Position numbers and translations under genes: made by a program. 64,000 nt of DNA from contig NZ_CP059431.1 in NCBI RefSeq assembly GCF_013874595.1, positions 2,108,001-2,172,000 of the forward strand. The letters run 5' to 3'. This document shows positions 17,574 through 25,548 of the stretch, in pieces; within the stretch, counting starts at the first letter, position 1, and each line of letters starts with the position of its first letter. This DNA comes from Flavobacterium sp. xlx-214. GTDB taxonomy: Bacteria; Bacteroidota; Bacteroidia; Flavobacteriales; Flavobacteriaceae. The notes under the pieces are model-generated. The model made no database searches. It saw nothing but the letters and a program-made list of their open reading frames with translations, and was not told the DNA's origin.

Positions 17574-19109
17574 CTACATATTTAAATTCTTGAAATTTTG
17601 AGGATAAAGGTCCTTTAAGTTTTTATGGTTTATAGACGCTATGTTTTGCAAGGTATGCTTCAACCATTTAAATGGATTTACCTCATGCTTTTTGCAGATG
17701 GTAAAGAACGAGTAGATCATTGCAGCACGCTGTGCAGCTTCATGGCTTCCTGCGAAGAGGTAATTTTTTCGTCCTAGTGCAACTGGTCTAATTGCATTCT
17801 CTACTAAATTGTTATCAATATGTAAGTTTCCATCGTATAAATAAGCTGATAAGGCATCCCATCTTGTGTATGCATAGGTCATTGCTTTGCCAATTTGACT
17901 TTTAGGTAGTGTATTTTTTATTTCCTTAAAAATCCATTGTCCAAACTCATTGATTATTGGCAATGATTCTGTTAAGCGTAAAGTTTTTATTTGAGAAGAA
18001 TCTAGATTACTTTCTTTGATTAATCGTTCTATTGCGTAGAGTTTTTGAATGATTAGCAATGCTTTTTCAGCTCTTGCTTTATTATTTTCTAACGCTTTTT
18101 CAAACTCACGGCGCGCATGTGCCCAACAAGCCAAATGCGTTATTTCTTTCATTTTACCATACTTTTCGTACACTGCATAACCATCGGTTTGTAAGTATCC
18201 TTTAAAATTTTTAAGCATAGGCGCAGGTGCACTACTGCCGCGAGTGGGGCTATAGTCAAATAATACGGTTCCCTCTAACGGAGCATGATATACCCAATAG
18301 TAGCCTTGATGGGTAGCGCCTTTTTTGTCGCTATCCAACACTTTTATAGGTGTTTCATCTACCTGAAGATATCCTTGTTTTTTGGTATCAAAAACAAGCT
18401 GTTCGTATAGTGGTTCAAGCTTTTCGAGTGCTTGCTTGGTCCAACCTTCAATGGTGGATGAGGGTATTTGAATGTTTTCTCTGGCAAAACGTTGCTTTTG
18501 GCGATATAATGGTAAATGATCTACGTATTTATCGGTTAAAATCATGGCTAAAACGCCAGCTCCCGGAATTCCTTTGTCAATCACACGTTCAGGAAGTTCG
18601 CCAATTAAAACACCTTCACCATTTTTAGCAGCGTATTTGTAACGAATGTATCTTTTGATGTAAAATTTTGCAGGCTCGCATTCCAATTCCTCGGTAATTT
18701 CTTTGCCAATGCAAATCATTTGCGATAAATCACCTTCAGGGTGGATCTTAATTTCTTTTACCTCAAGATGCTCTGGCAACTTAGCACGACCTTTATGGTT
18801 AGGGCGTTTGCGTGTATACTCTATTTTTTCTTTAATGATTTCTTCTTGCGCTTCTATTTCAAAAGGTTCGGCTTCAAAAGGAAGCGTCGCTTGATTAGGA
18901 TCGCCTTCAAAGCGCTCGCGCTTTTGCCCGAATTGCATGCGCTTAAGCATTTCTACTTGTGCTTTTAAATAATCGCGTTCTTGTGAAAGATGGTCACGTT
19001 CTTGAGATATTGATTTTATTTGCTCATTTTTATCTGAAAGCAAATCAAGTTGACTAGAAATAACCTTTAAAAGGTCATCTTTCGATAAATTTTCTAGTGC
19101 TTTTTCCAT
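17574..19109 (-). CDS. tnpC: IS66 family transposase TnpC
   Basis: The 511-aa product has the IS66 transposase layout. A coiled-coil N-terminus (about 1-65) includes KRMQFGQKRERF, typical of the IS66 leucine-zipper region. A zinc-binding-like and helix-turn-helix section follows, then the DDE domain beginning with YLQVDETPIKVLD and LQTDGYAVYEKYG, with LACWAHARREFEKA. The C-terminal DNNLVENAIRPVALGRKNYLFAGS segment contains the last acidic residue. It catalyses cutting and joining of the element ends. It lies 48 bp after tnpB, and the reading frame is intact. Confidence 0.96.
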   Translation of the reverse strand: MEKALENLSKDDLLKVISSQLDLLSDKNEQIKSISQERDHLSQERDYLKAQVEMLKRMQFGQKRERFEGDPNQATLPFEAEPFEIEAQEEIIKEKIEYTRKRPNHKGRAKLPEHLEVKEIKIHPEGDLSQMICIGKEITEELECEPAKFYIKRYIRYKYAAKNGEGVLIGELPERVIDKGIPGAGVLAMILTDKYVDHLPLYRQKQRFARENIQIPSSTIEGWTKQALEKLEPLYEQLVFDTKKQGYLQVDETPIKVLDSDKKGATHQGYYWVYHAPLEGTVLFDYSPTRGSSAPAPMLKNFKGYLQTDGYAVYEKYGKMKEITHLACWAHARREFEKALENNKARAEKALLIIQKLYAIERLIKESNLDSSQIKTLRLTESLPIINEFGQWIFKEIKNTLPKSQIGKAMTYAYTRWDALSAYLYDGNLHIDNNLVENAIRPVALGRKNYLFAGSHEAAQRAAMIYSFFTICKKHEVNPFKWLKHTLQNIASINHKNLKDLYPQNFKNLNM

Positions 19110-19157
19110 ACAGTAAATATACTAAAAAGCAGCGCTTTTCCAATAAAAATAATAACT

Positions 19158-19496
19158 TTATGGTAAATAAAAGCGTTTTTTTTGAATGCTTTTTACCACT
19201 TGTATTCCTTCAATCATCAAAATTAAATCATGCCATTGCAGTTCGCAGCTTAAGCTGCTTGGTTTGGAAAAAGTACCCAACTCAAGTCTTTTATAATACA
19301 ACACAAAGCCTCCATTTTCCCAATGCAAAAGTTTAATATGGGTGCGGTTTCGGTTTAAAAACACAAATACTTCGCCACTTGTAGCGCTGCGCTGCATGCC
19401 TGATGAAATCAACCCACAAAGTCCATCAAATGATTTTCTCATATCGCAAGGTTCCTGATAAAGGAAAAATCGATGCGAAGATCCTAATGAAAACAT
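19158..19496 (-). CDS. tnpB: IS66 accessory protein TnpB
   Basis: The 112-aa product is the IS66 Orf2 protein. It begins MFSLGSSHRFFLYQEPCDMR and contains KSFDGLCGLI and the VFVFLNRNRTHIKLLHWENG signature, followed by YYKRLELGTF. IS66 TnpB is required for transposition of full-length IS66 elements, but its biochemical role is not well defined. It starts 1 base after the tnpA stop codon, so it is translated with tnpA, and is followed by tnpC. This protein is unrelated to the RNA-guided TnpB of IS200/IS605 elements. Confidence 0.95.
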   Translation of the reverse strand: MFSLGSSHRFFLYQEPCDMRKSFDGLCGLISSGMQRSATSGEVFVFLNRNRTHIKLLHWENGGFVLYYKRLELGTFSKPSSLSCELQWHDLILMIEGIQVVKSIQKKRFYLP

Positions 19497-19497
19497 C

Positions 19498-19782
19498 CTA
19501 AAATAAGTGGATTAATTTTTTAATTAACGAGAAATCGCCGTTAGTGCTGATTTTTACACCGTTTGGGTAAATGATATCTAAGGTTTTTGAAGGCGGAATT
19601 TCGCGCGAAATTTCGATAAAGCTATTTGACTTTTTTTGTTTATTTGAAAGATCAATCCAATAGTTTAACTTGTGGATGCTGATTGAATTTGCTGCACTAA
19701 ATTCTTTTTTTGGCCGACCAGAAGCGCGCCACAGATTAACCAAGTTAAGCATAGACGCTCGTTTTGTTTCATTTGTATTCAT
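19498..19782 (-). CDS. tnpA: IS66 accessory protein TnpA
   Basis: The 94-aa product is the first gene of the IS66 operon. The N-terminal helix-turn-helix-like segment (MLNLVNLWRASGRPKKEFSA and then ISIHKLNYWI) is typical of the short IS66 Orf1 proteins. The C-terminal half has beta-strand character (DIIYPNGVKISTNGDFSLIK). It is required with TnpB for efficient transposition in characterised IS66 elements. Its start lies 58 bp inside the right inverted repeat, and the stop is 1 base from the tnpB start. Confidence 0.88.
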   Translation of the reverse strand: MNTNETKRASMLNLVNLWRASGRPKKEFSAANSISIHKLNYWIDLSNKQKKSNSFIEISREIPPSKTLDIIYPNGVKISTNGDFSLIKKLIHLF

Positions 19783-19841
19783 TAAGCAAATTTCAATGCT
19801 TATTTTTTATTATGAAAGATGTACTTGGTGGGGTGGATACG

Positions 19842-20777
19842 TTATTTTTGTTCTAATAACCAATTTATTAGTTCTTCATTATCTACAATACTCCAAGAAT
19901 GCGGATGTCGTTTATTTTCATATTTTCTAAAACCTTTATTTTCTGTTGTAATTAATAGTGCATTTTCATTTCCTAACTTGTTAAGTTCATTAATCATTGC
20001 CGAACATTCCGTAGCATTCATAGTTGTAAAGTCTGCTCCACGTTCTTTCAACCACCAATTTATATCAGGCTCGGTGTAAATTCTTATGGGCATATTTTCC
20101 AGTTTTTTAATTGCTGTTTGAGAGCTGTCTGAAAATGAGTATGGTGAAAGTTTATAATATTCCGCAAGATTCGTTGTCGGATTTCCACCTGTTTCTTTCT
20201 CAAGTCTTTCTATCATGTAAATGTTTTCTTGATTTGCCTCTCCGTTTTTTGAAAGTCTAATATCTCTTTTTGCAGAATTATAAAATCTTTCAAAATCAAG
20301 CGGCGGGTCTATCGCAAAAACTGCTGTTGGTTTAACTAATGTATTTTCAGCATATTTTATGGCAGCACTTCCACCAATAGAAAATCCACCAACATAAAAA
20401 TTTTGGTCAATGAGCTTGTGCTTTGAAGTTACATCTTTAAGAATTTTATGAAAGGTTTCTTGACTCAAATTATCAACTCCAAAAGACAAAACACCATCTT
20501 GAAAAGTAGGAATAACAGTCAAAAAACCATTTTTAGCTAATTCGTTTGGCAAGTTGGTTTGTTGTAAAACATTTTCTGCTGTTTCCCCAAACCCTGGAAT
20601 TAAAAAAACATACCCTTTCCAAGGAAGTTTTGAGGGATAAATGATCGTGTAACAGTTTTTTGTTTTATCATTTTTGTCAAGGTAAATTTTTTCAATTTTT
20701 TGATTCGATTCTTTCTGTCCAAAACAATGAACATTAAAAAAAATGAAAGTAAAAATTAAGAAAACAAGTGTTTTCAT
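19842..20777 (-). CDS. Secreted alpha/beta hydrolase
   Basis: From the ATG at 20777 the product is 311 aa with a clear signal peptide (MKTLVFLIFTFIFFNVHCFG). The frame is open 17 codons further upstream, but the internal start places the signal peptide at the N-terminus. The alpha/beta hydrolase fold is shown by GYVFLIPGFGETAENVLQ (oxyanion region) and the nucleophile elbow VGGFSIGGSAAIKYAE. The acid and His candidates lie near TEPDINWW and HPHSWS. The substrate is unknown. The IS66 element inserted exactly at the 3' end. The stop codon lies in the duplicated 8 bases, so the protein remains complete. It is one unit of the minus-strand series. Confidence 0.85.
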   Translation of the reverse strand: MKTLVFLIFTFIFFNVHCFGQKESNQKIEKIYLDKNDKTKNCYTIIYPSKLPWKGYVFLIPGFGETAENVLQQTNLPNELAKNGFLTVIPTFQDGVLSFGVDNLSQETFHKILKDVTSKHKLIDQNFYVGGFSIGGSAAIKYAENTLVKPTAVFAIDPPLDFERFYNSAKRDIRLSKNGEANQENIYMIERLEKETGGNPTTNLAEYYKLSPYSFSDSSQTAIKKLENMPIRIYTEPDINWWLKERGADFTTMNATECSAMINELNKLGNENALLITTENKGFRKYENKRHPHSWSIVDNEELINWLLEQK

Positions 20778-21096
20778 AAATGTATGTTTTTTGTTCAAGG
20801 TATCTCGTTTTACGTTTAAAGGTAACATAGTTAATTAGTAAAACTTAAAAATACAAAAGTTTCGTAAAACTACTTCTATATACTAGATTTCATTAAAGTG
20901 AGTTAAACAAAAAAATTATACAAAACGGATAGTTTATTGATATCAATAGGAAAGAATAAATAAAGATAAAAGTAGCAAAGTGTAAATTTTACTATTATAG
21001 ATTAACCCGCATTAGACTTCGTCGAACCACTTCATTAGGTTTTACCACCCAATCACAGCGAACTGTACTAGGCAAATACAATGTTAATGGAAGTGT
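20778..21096. repeat. Cassette-type intergenic spacer
   Basis: The high-coordinate part has the typical end: attaacccgc, the 35-base block at 21015-21049 shared with two other spacers, cacagcgaactgtactagg and aatgttaatgg just before the stop codon of the next gene. The low-coordinate end block is not recognisable, so this spacer is partly decayed. No gene is seen. Confidence 0.6.
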
Positions 21097-21657
21097 TTAT
21101 TTCCATCCAACTTTTTGTCGCCATAAAATATACTCATGGTTTTCATTTTCAAGTTGTTCTATTTTGTCTATGTTCGGAATTTTTTCAATTTCTAGATCAG
21201 ATAATTTATATAAATTGTATTTTTCTCTTTCATTATTTAGGTTTTCTTTACTTTCTACTGGATAAATTGTTCCATCTGAATTTAATTGTGTACCAAATTT
21301 TTGTGGCTTTCCTTTAAAAAATTGAATTCTATCATATAAAAAAGCAATGTTTTTCAGATTTATATCGGTCTGATTTTCTAGCATTAATTTGTATGAGTTT
21401 TCCATGAAAATTGGTTCAGAAATGGCATGCTGTATAATTAACCAAGCTGCATCACTTGCTTTTCTGCCAACTTTAGAAATTGTGGGGAATCCTATTTTAT
21501 CAATAATTTCTCTTAATCGTTTGGCATTTGATTGATGCACATTTTCCATTTCCAAATCATAGCCAGAAGTGAGTTTATTTTCTTTTAATAATTTTTCTCT
21601 TACATGTAAATCATGTTTTTCCATTTGTATTAATTCTATTGAATATTCATTTTTCAT
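21097..21657 (-). CDS. DUF6624 family protein
   Basis: The 186-aa product matches the DUF6624 pattern. Features are a charged N-terminal half, IDKIGFPTISKVGRKASDAA, the conserved AWLIIQHAISEPIFMEN segment, then YDRIQFFKGKPQKFGTQLN and a C-terminal ENHEYILWRQKVGWK. The family is common in Bacteroidota and has no known biochemical function. There is no signal peptide, so it is probably cytoplasmic. The length is normal for the family. Cassette-type spacers flank it on both sides. Confidence 0.8.
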   Translation of the reverse strand: MKNEYSIELIQMEKHDLHVREKLLKENKLTSGYDLEMENVHQSNAKRLREIIDKIGFPTISKVGRKASDAAWLIIQHAISEPIFMENSYKLMLENQTDINLKNIAFLYDRIQFFKGKPQKFGTQLNSDGTIYPVESKENLNNEREKYNLYKLSDLEIEKIPNIDKIEQLENENHEYILWRQKVGWK

Positions 21658-21880
21658 GTTGTCGAAATTTTATTATGGAACACAGTTTTATAAGATAGCA
21701 CATAATGGTTCGGGACTTTCCTAGTGAGCAGATTTTTAACACTACCTTAGATACGAAGTACAAATATTCAAATTTGCGAAAAGTTTCATATGAAGCACTT
21801 CATCCGTATTTGACTTCGTTGAACCACTTCATTAGGTTTTACCATCCAAAAGAAGCGAACTGTACAAAGTAAAACCCTTA
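21658..21880. repeat. Cassette-type intergenic spacer
   Basis: It contains both conserved ends: ataatggttcgggactttcc at the low-coordinate side and aagcgaactgtacaaagtaa with attagcg at the high-coordinate side, plus the shared 35-base block at 21812-21846. Confidence 0.65.
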
Positions 21881-22180
21881 TTAGCGATGATTTTTTTTCT
21901 TTTTCTTTTTAACAGTTGAATGAGTTCCATTAGGATTTACAATTGTCATTGTTGTTCCGTTGTCAATTACAGTTGAATGAGTTCCATCAGCATTTACAAT
22001 TGTCTTTGTTGTCCCGTTGTCAATTACAGTTGAATGAGTTCCATCAGCATTTACAATTGTCTTGGTTGTTCCGTTGTCAATTACAGTTGAATGAGTTCCA
22101 TCAGCATTTACAATTACAGATTGTGCGCATGTTGCATAACTTATAAAAGTGATGACGAGAAAAGTCATTATTTGTTTCAT
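21881..22180 (-). CDS. Small secreted protein made of 18-aa tandem repeats
   Basis: The 99-aa product has a signal peptide (MKQIMTFLVITFISYATCAQ) followed by almost nothing but repeats. The unit is 18 residues (54 bp), IVNADGTHSTVIDNGTTK, present about three and a half times with only one or two changes, and the last copy varies to NPNGTHSTV. The protein ends in a run of six Lys and HR. The DNA repeats are nearly identical, so copy number can change by slippage or recombination. I do not recognise the family. The NxDGTHS motif resembles short beta-hairpin repeats. It is one unit of the minus-strand series. Confidence 0.72.
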   Translation of the reverse strand: MKQIMTFLVITFISYATCAQSVIVNADGTHSTVIDNGTTKTIVNADGTHSTVIDNGTTKTIVNADGTHSTVIDNGTTMTIVNPNGTHSTVKKKKKKNHR

Positions 22181-22447
22181 TTTATTTTTTGTTTAGGTAT
22201 GTCTTGGGAAAATTACTGTTAACGTTCCGGCAATTGGCGAAGTGCGGGGTTGAATTGAGCGAAAGTTCAATTTAGGCAGAAACTGAGCCAAAGCTGTAAA
22301 CCTTTTGATAAATTTAATAAAAAAACAAAAACAAACAGCTTTTGGCGGATAAATAGGGCGGAAGTTCAATTAGCACTTAATCCTACATCTCGCCACCCAA
22401 GCTAGGCGAACTATATGAAGTAAAACCGATATTATAGCTGTATTTTT
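22181..22447. repeat. Cassette-type intergenic spacer (best preserved)
   Basis: This spacer shows the full architecture. The outer end has aacgttccggcaattggcga, followed by agtgcggggttgaattgagc. The opposite end has cttaatcctacatctcgcca and taggcgaactatatgaag. These pair imperfectly across the spacer. A second inner pair is formed by agctgtaaacctttt and acaaacagcttttgg, with the exact words acagcttt and aaagctgt. Confidence 0.7.
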
Positions 22448-23503
22448 TTACTTCAGTTTTGTTAGTGCTTTGGAATTCCTTAATAAAAAAACATACTGAA
22501 AATAATCTGTTGTAAAAGTGTTTTTTTGAGGAACAATATTTTCTCCAAAAACGTTCGATTTTACACTAATTAAGTGTTGAGATTTTAAAAAAGGAGTGTT
22601 CTTGGAGTTTAACTTAAAGAGAGTTATTGAATTAGCTTTACTTAATTCCTTTAAGTCATTGATTCCCTTAACAAGTTGCAATGGACCATCTGCATTAATC
22701 CAATCCACTTTTTCATTTTCAGGTGTAGGAAATTGGGAGTTTTTAGGAAGATACACTTCGCTATCTAATGTATAACTAACAAAACTCGTGGTTTTTATAC
22801 CTGATTTTTTTAGTTCAGAAGCGAATGTTTCCTTTCCATTTTCCATTTTATTTTGCAATACGTGGAAATAACCAAAAAGGCCATAGAATTTTTCATTTTC
22901 AAGTTTCAATTTTTTGATTGAATTTTTAAAATTAATTACCATAGCTAAATCTCTTGAACCTTTTGAATTATCATCAAAATTCTTATCAATTCCAATTACT
23001 GTTATTTTTAATGAATCTGTTAGTTTTTGGTTATAATCATAAATGTCGTTCCATTTGTCAAATAGTTCTTGACTTGATTGTTGTGGAATTCTTTCTTTAA
23101 TTGCTAAAACTACCTCTTTCAAAGTTTCTTGATTTTTCGAACTATTTGATAAGAAGTTATTAAGATTTTTAGCCGTTAAACTATCCATCTCTGCTATATA
23201 GTATTTAACACCTATTTTTTTATTTAAGAAAAATAGTAACTCTTTGTCCAATTTCTGATTATCTGCATACCCGTGAATTTCTCCTAAAAGGAAAACCTTT
23301 GACTTATAAAATTCTTCGCCAAACAATTTGTCATTAATAGCATTTGTGATTTCAGTATTATTTTTGGTTAAATAAGCTATATTATTTTCATTTTTAGATT
23401 CTAAAAATATTTTATTACTAATAAAAAAGTATAAGAAAAATAGTGTGCAAATACTTAAAATGGCTATAAATGATAATTTAATAATTTTTAAAAGTTTCTT
23501 CAT
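22448..23503 (-). CDS. Membrane-anchored protein with LGEIHG motif (EreA/ChaN-like)
   Basis: The 351-aa product has an N-terminal membrane anchor (LSFIAILSICTLFFLYFFI, about residues 10-28) and a large domain facing the periplasm. KVFLLGEIHGYADNQKLDKE near residue 70, followed by YYIAEMDSLTAKNLNNF, resembles the motif of the erythromycin-esterase-like/ChaN/TraB group of putative metal-dependent hydrolases, in which the Glu and His are active-site residues. A later KFYGLFGYFHVLQNKME would supply the second His. The family contains enzymes of different function, so I do not name a substrate. It is the last recognisable unit of the minus-strand series. Confidence 0.6.
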   Translation of the reverse strand: MKKLLKIIKLSFIAILSICTLFFLYFFISNKIFLESKNENNIAYLTKNNTEITNAINDKLFGEEFYKSKVFLLGEIHGYADNQKLDKELLFFLNKKIGVKYYIAEMDSLTAKNLNNFLSNSSKNQETLKEVVLAIKERIPQQSSQELFDKWNDIYDYNQKLTDSLKITVIGIDKNFDDNSKGSRDLAMVINFKNSIKKLKLENEKFYGLFGYFHVLQNKMENGKETFASELKKSGIKTTSFVSYTLDSEVYLPKNSQFPTPENEKVDWINADGPLQLVKGINDLKELSKANSITLFKLNSKNTPFLKSQHLISVKSNVFGENIVPQKNTFTTDYFQYVFLLRNSKALTKLK

Positions 23504-23636
23504 TGTCTATTTACTTAATTGTTTTGCTTCAAAAGTATTGTCAATAAAAAGAATATTCGAAAAATAATTACTGAGTTGTTGTTTTTTTATGATGAACCGT
23601 ATTTAAATTGTAATGTTGGCTAAAATGCCTAATTGT

Positions 23637-23756
23637 TCACAGACGCAAGTCGAAGCCCAGTTCACCAGTTAAACACATCAACTACTTAAGCGCCCTGTCA
23701 CATCGCACTTGATGCGATGTCTCACAAGTAGCTAAGAAACTTGATGTAGTCTGTGA
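23637..23756. repeat. Nested-hairpin element F
   Basis: Four sets of complementary words are nested: TCACAGAC/GTCTGTGA (23637-23644, 23749-23756), ACATCAA/TTGATGT (23675-23681, 23741-23747), CTACTT/AAGTAG (23682-23687, 23726-23731) and ACATCGCA/TGCGATGT (23700-23707, 23713-23720). Together they fold into one long hairpin of about 120 bases. The sequence gtcgaagcccagttca resembles 25366-25381, next to repeat D. Confidence 0.7.
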
Positions 23757-23776
23757 TAGATAATAAATCTCGACTT

Positions 23777-24056
23777 ATCAGTTCATCAGTTCATCAGTTC
23801 ATCAGTTCATCAGTTCATCAGTTCATCAGTTCATCAGTTCATCAGTTCATCAGTTCATCAGTTCATCAGTTCATCAGTTCATCAGTTCATCAGTTCATCA
23901 GTTCATCAGTTCATCAATTCATCAGTTCATCAGTTCATCAGTTCATCAATTCACCAGTTCATCAGTTCACCAGTTCAACAGTTCAACAGTTCAACAATTC
24001 AACAATTCAACAGTTCACCAGTTCACCAGTTCACCAGTTCAACGATTCACCAGTTA
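23777..24056. repeat. 8-bp tandem repeat (CAGTTCAT)n with degenerate tail
   Basis: About 280 bases consist of the octamer cagttcat repeated more than 20 times nearly perfectly, then passing into variants (cagttcac, cagttcaa, caattcaa). Because 8 is not a multiple of 3, all frames stay open through many units, so the long open frame over this region is not evidence of a gene. The array ends just before the IS110-type transposase. It is prone to length change by slippage. Confidence 0.9.
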
Positions 24057-24147
24057 AACGCATCAACATAAAACCTATAACCAAACAGCCATTTCACTTC
24101 GTTACTCGTGACTACGTGGCTGAGCATTCTAAGATAAAAGCAAATTT

Positions 24148-25128
24148 TTAAGTAGTTAATTTCACAAAAGGCTCTTCTCTTTTTACGACAGCAAATATTC
24201 TAAGTACAATTTTGTTTGCTACTGCATTAAGAGCGGTTAGTTTATGTTTCCCTTTTTCAATTTTATCGAGATAATAGTTTCTTAATTGAGGATCGTGTTG
24301 TATAGCAGATCCTGCTGCATTAAACAGAATAGTCTTAAGGGTTTTATCTCTGAGAAAATGTGTTTTAGTCCGACCTTTTATGCTGCTTCCTGATTGATAT
24401 GGAAACGGTGCTAACCCACAATGACAATTGAATTTACGCGCATCAGTAAACTTCATAAAATTATCTGTTTCAATAATGCATTTCAATGCTGTAATGGGAC
24501 CTACACCAATTATCCTAGTAATTTTTTTGTATGAAAGCTGTAATTCATCTATCGATTTTAGGATATCCATCATTTCTTTTTCTAAAGCTTTGATTGTTTT
24601 TTCAATGACATTTAATTGTTGATTTTCAAGCGTAATTAGCTTTTTTATATCCACTTTCGTTGCTAAAATCTCTTCGGCTTTCAAACTGTTTTTAATCTGT
24701 ACAGCAATTTTCACATAACGTTCTCTAGCTGTCATTAAGACTTTTAATTTCCTCAAACCTTCACTTGGGAGTTTAAATGGGCTTAGCTTATGTTTATTCC
24801 CAATGGTATACTCTGCGATTCTGTAAGCATCAACAACATCAGATTTTCCACGTTGAATACCCAACGAACGCTGGAGATCTAAAGGATTGATTATATAATA
24901 CACAAATTTTGAATCTTCCAAAACCCAAGCTAATAGGGCTCCGTAGTGACCTGTGTGTTCAAAACTGATTATTGTATTTTCAACATCAAACTCTCGTAAC
25001 CACTTCAGAATAGCTTTTTCTTCATTAGCAATGGTTCCTTTACCAATTTTTGAATGATTTTCTACATCTAAGATGCAATAATCAAGTGTATCTTTGGATA
25101 CGTCAACACCAATTACATTTTTTTTCAT
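24148..25128 (-). CDS. IS110 family transposase
   Basis: The 326-aa product has the IS110 layout. The N-terminal RuvC-like DEDD domain includes IGVDVSKDTLDYCIL, IISFEHTGHYGALLA and GKSDVVDAYRIAEY. A helical linker comes next. The C-terminal Transposase_20 domain has IIGVGPITALKCIIE and NCHCGLAPFPYQSGSSIKGR, which carries the serine region. IS110 recombinases use a bridge RNA made from the noncoding end of the element to pair target and donor DNA. In the IS110 subgroup that RNA lies upstream of the gene, here 25129 to about 25345, where nested stems are seen. Exact element ends cannot be set, since IS110 elements usually lack inverted repeats and target duplications. Confidence 0.94.
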   Translation of the reverse strand: MKKNVIGVDVSKDTLDYCILDVENHSKIGKGTIANEEKAILKWLREFDVENTIISFEHTGHYGALLAWVLEDSKFVYYIINPLDLQRSLGIQRGKSDVVDAYRIAEYTIGNKHKLSPFKLPSEGLRKLKVLMTARERYVKIAVQIKNSLKAEEILATKVDIKKLITLENQQLNVIEKTIKALEKEMMDILKSIDELQLSYKKITRIIGVGPITALKCIIETDNFMKFTDARKFNCHCGLAPFPYQSGSSIKGRTKTHFLRDKTLKTILFNAAGSAIQHDPQLRNYYLDKIEKGKHKLTALNAVANKIVLRIFAVVKREEPFVKLTT

Positions 25129-25345
25129 AATTTTAGATTTAGGAAAATAACTCTGGCAACCAATTGGTTTTATTGCTAACGCTATTAATAAGCCTTGATG
25201 CTTAACATTCTAAATGGTACTATAAACCAAAGAGGAAAATAGGACTAATGCTCAGTATAAACCTACTGTTTAAGAGTCGAACTAGTTCTCCTATTCCCTC
25301 TGGTTGTTCAGATTTATTTTCTTTGTTACTACTTAAAGTTATTGA
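25129..25345 (-). ncRNA. Candidate IS110 bridge RNA region
   Basis: The noncoding DNA upstream of the transposase folds, in the transcribed minus sense, into a nested structure (plus coordinates given). CCAAAGAGG (25227-25235) pairs with CCTCTGG (25297-25303). AATAGGACTA (25238-25247) pairs with TAGTTCTCCTATT (25283-25295) around a 3-base bulge. CAGTA (25253-25257) pairs with TACTG (25264-25268). Unpaired segments lie between the stems, as expected of target- and donor-binding loops. Another palindrome, aaccaattggtt, lies nearer the gene. Assignment as bridge RNA rests on family knowledge plus position and fold. No expression evidence is available. Confidence 0.5.
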
Positions 25346-25410
25346 ATACAAATCTAATAGCTGCGTCGAAACCCAGTTCAACAATAAATCCAACTATTTA
25401 CAAGTAATAC

Positions 25411-25548
25411 AATTGCGCCATTGGTATCAAATTGACAGTTAAATTGTTGAAGCAAGCGTAAATTAATCGGTTGGTCGGTGAGCCTGCCGAACCGCGATTA
25501 GTTAGCTTGTAAGACATTATTTAATCGATTTTATACCGAGGCAAGATA
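25411..25548. repeat. Nested-hairpin repeat, copy D (diverged)
   Basis: This is a diverged copy of the repeat found at 42679-42810, 43339-43470 and 44353-44484. It keeps gcgccattgg at one end and ggcaagat at the other. In the inner stem, AATTAATCG/CGATTAGTT replaces AACGAATCG/CGATTCGTT of the other copies, with changes that preserve pairing. The tail at 25621-25672 (cacgacttccaagct, then gggcgtaaaagaagag) also matches the other copies. Confidence 0.75.

Larger units (their letters stand above)
17558..19840 (-). mobile_element. IS66-family insertion sequence (complete)
   Basis: The element is 2283 bp with terminal inverted repeats. The left end gtatccaccctacaaacta and the complement of the right end, gtatccaccccaccaagta, match at 16 of 19 positions. 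An identical 8-base sequence, gttatttt, lies immediately outside each end (17550-17557 and 19841-19848), the target duplication size expected for IS66. It carries the full tnpA, tnpB and tnpC set on the minus strand, all open, so it appears intact and recent. Confidence 0.93.

Noticed and set aside
23777..24056. Regular repeat that could be taken for a CRISPR array
   Set aside because: The unit is only 8 bp and is directly contiguous, with no spacers, and no cas genes are present anywhere in the window.
23753..24151. 132-codon open frame over the octamer repeats
   Set aside because: An 8-bp repeat without stop codons stays open in all three frames. The predicted Ser/His/Gln-rich peptide is an artefact of the repeat, and there is no ribosome-binding site.
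25129..25345. Reading the IS110 upstream hairpins as an ordinary terminator
   Set aside because: The stems are interrupted by sizeable loops and have no T-run. With the IS110 context a bridge RNA is the better explanation, although unproven.
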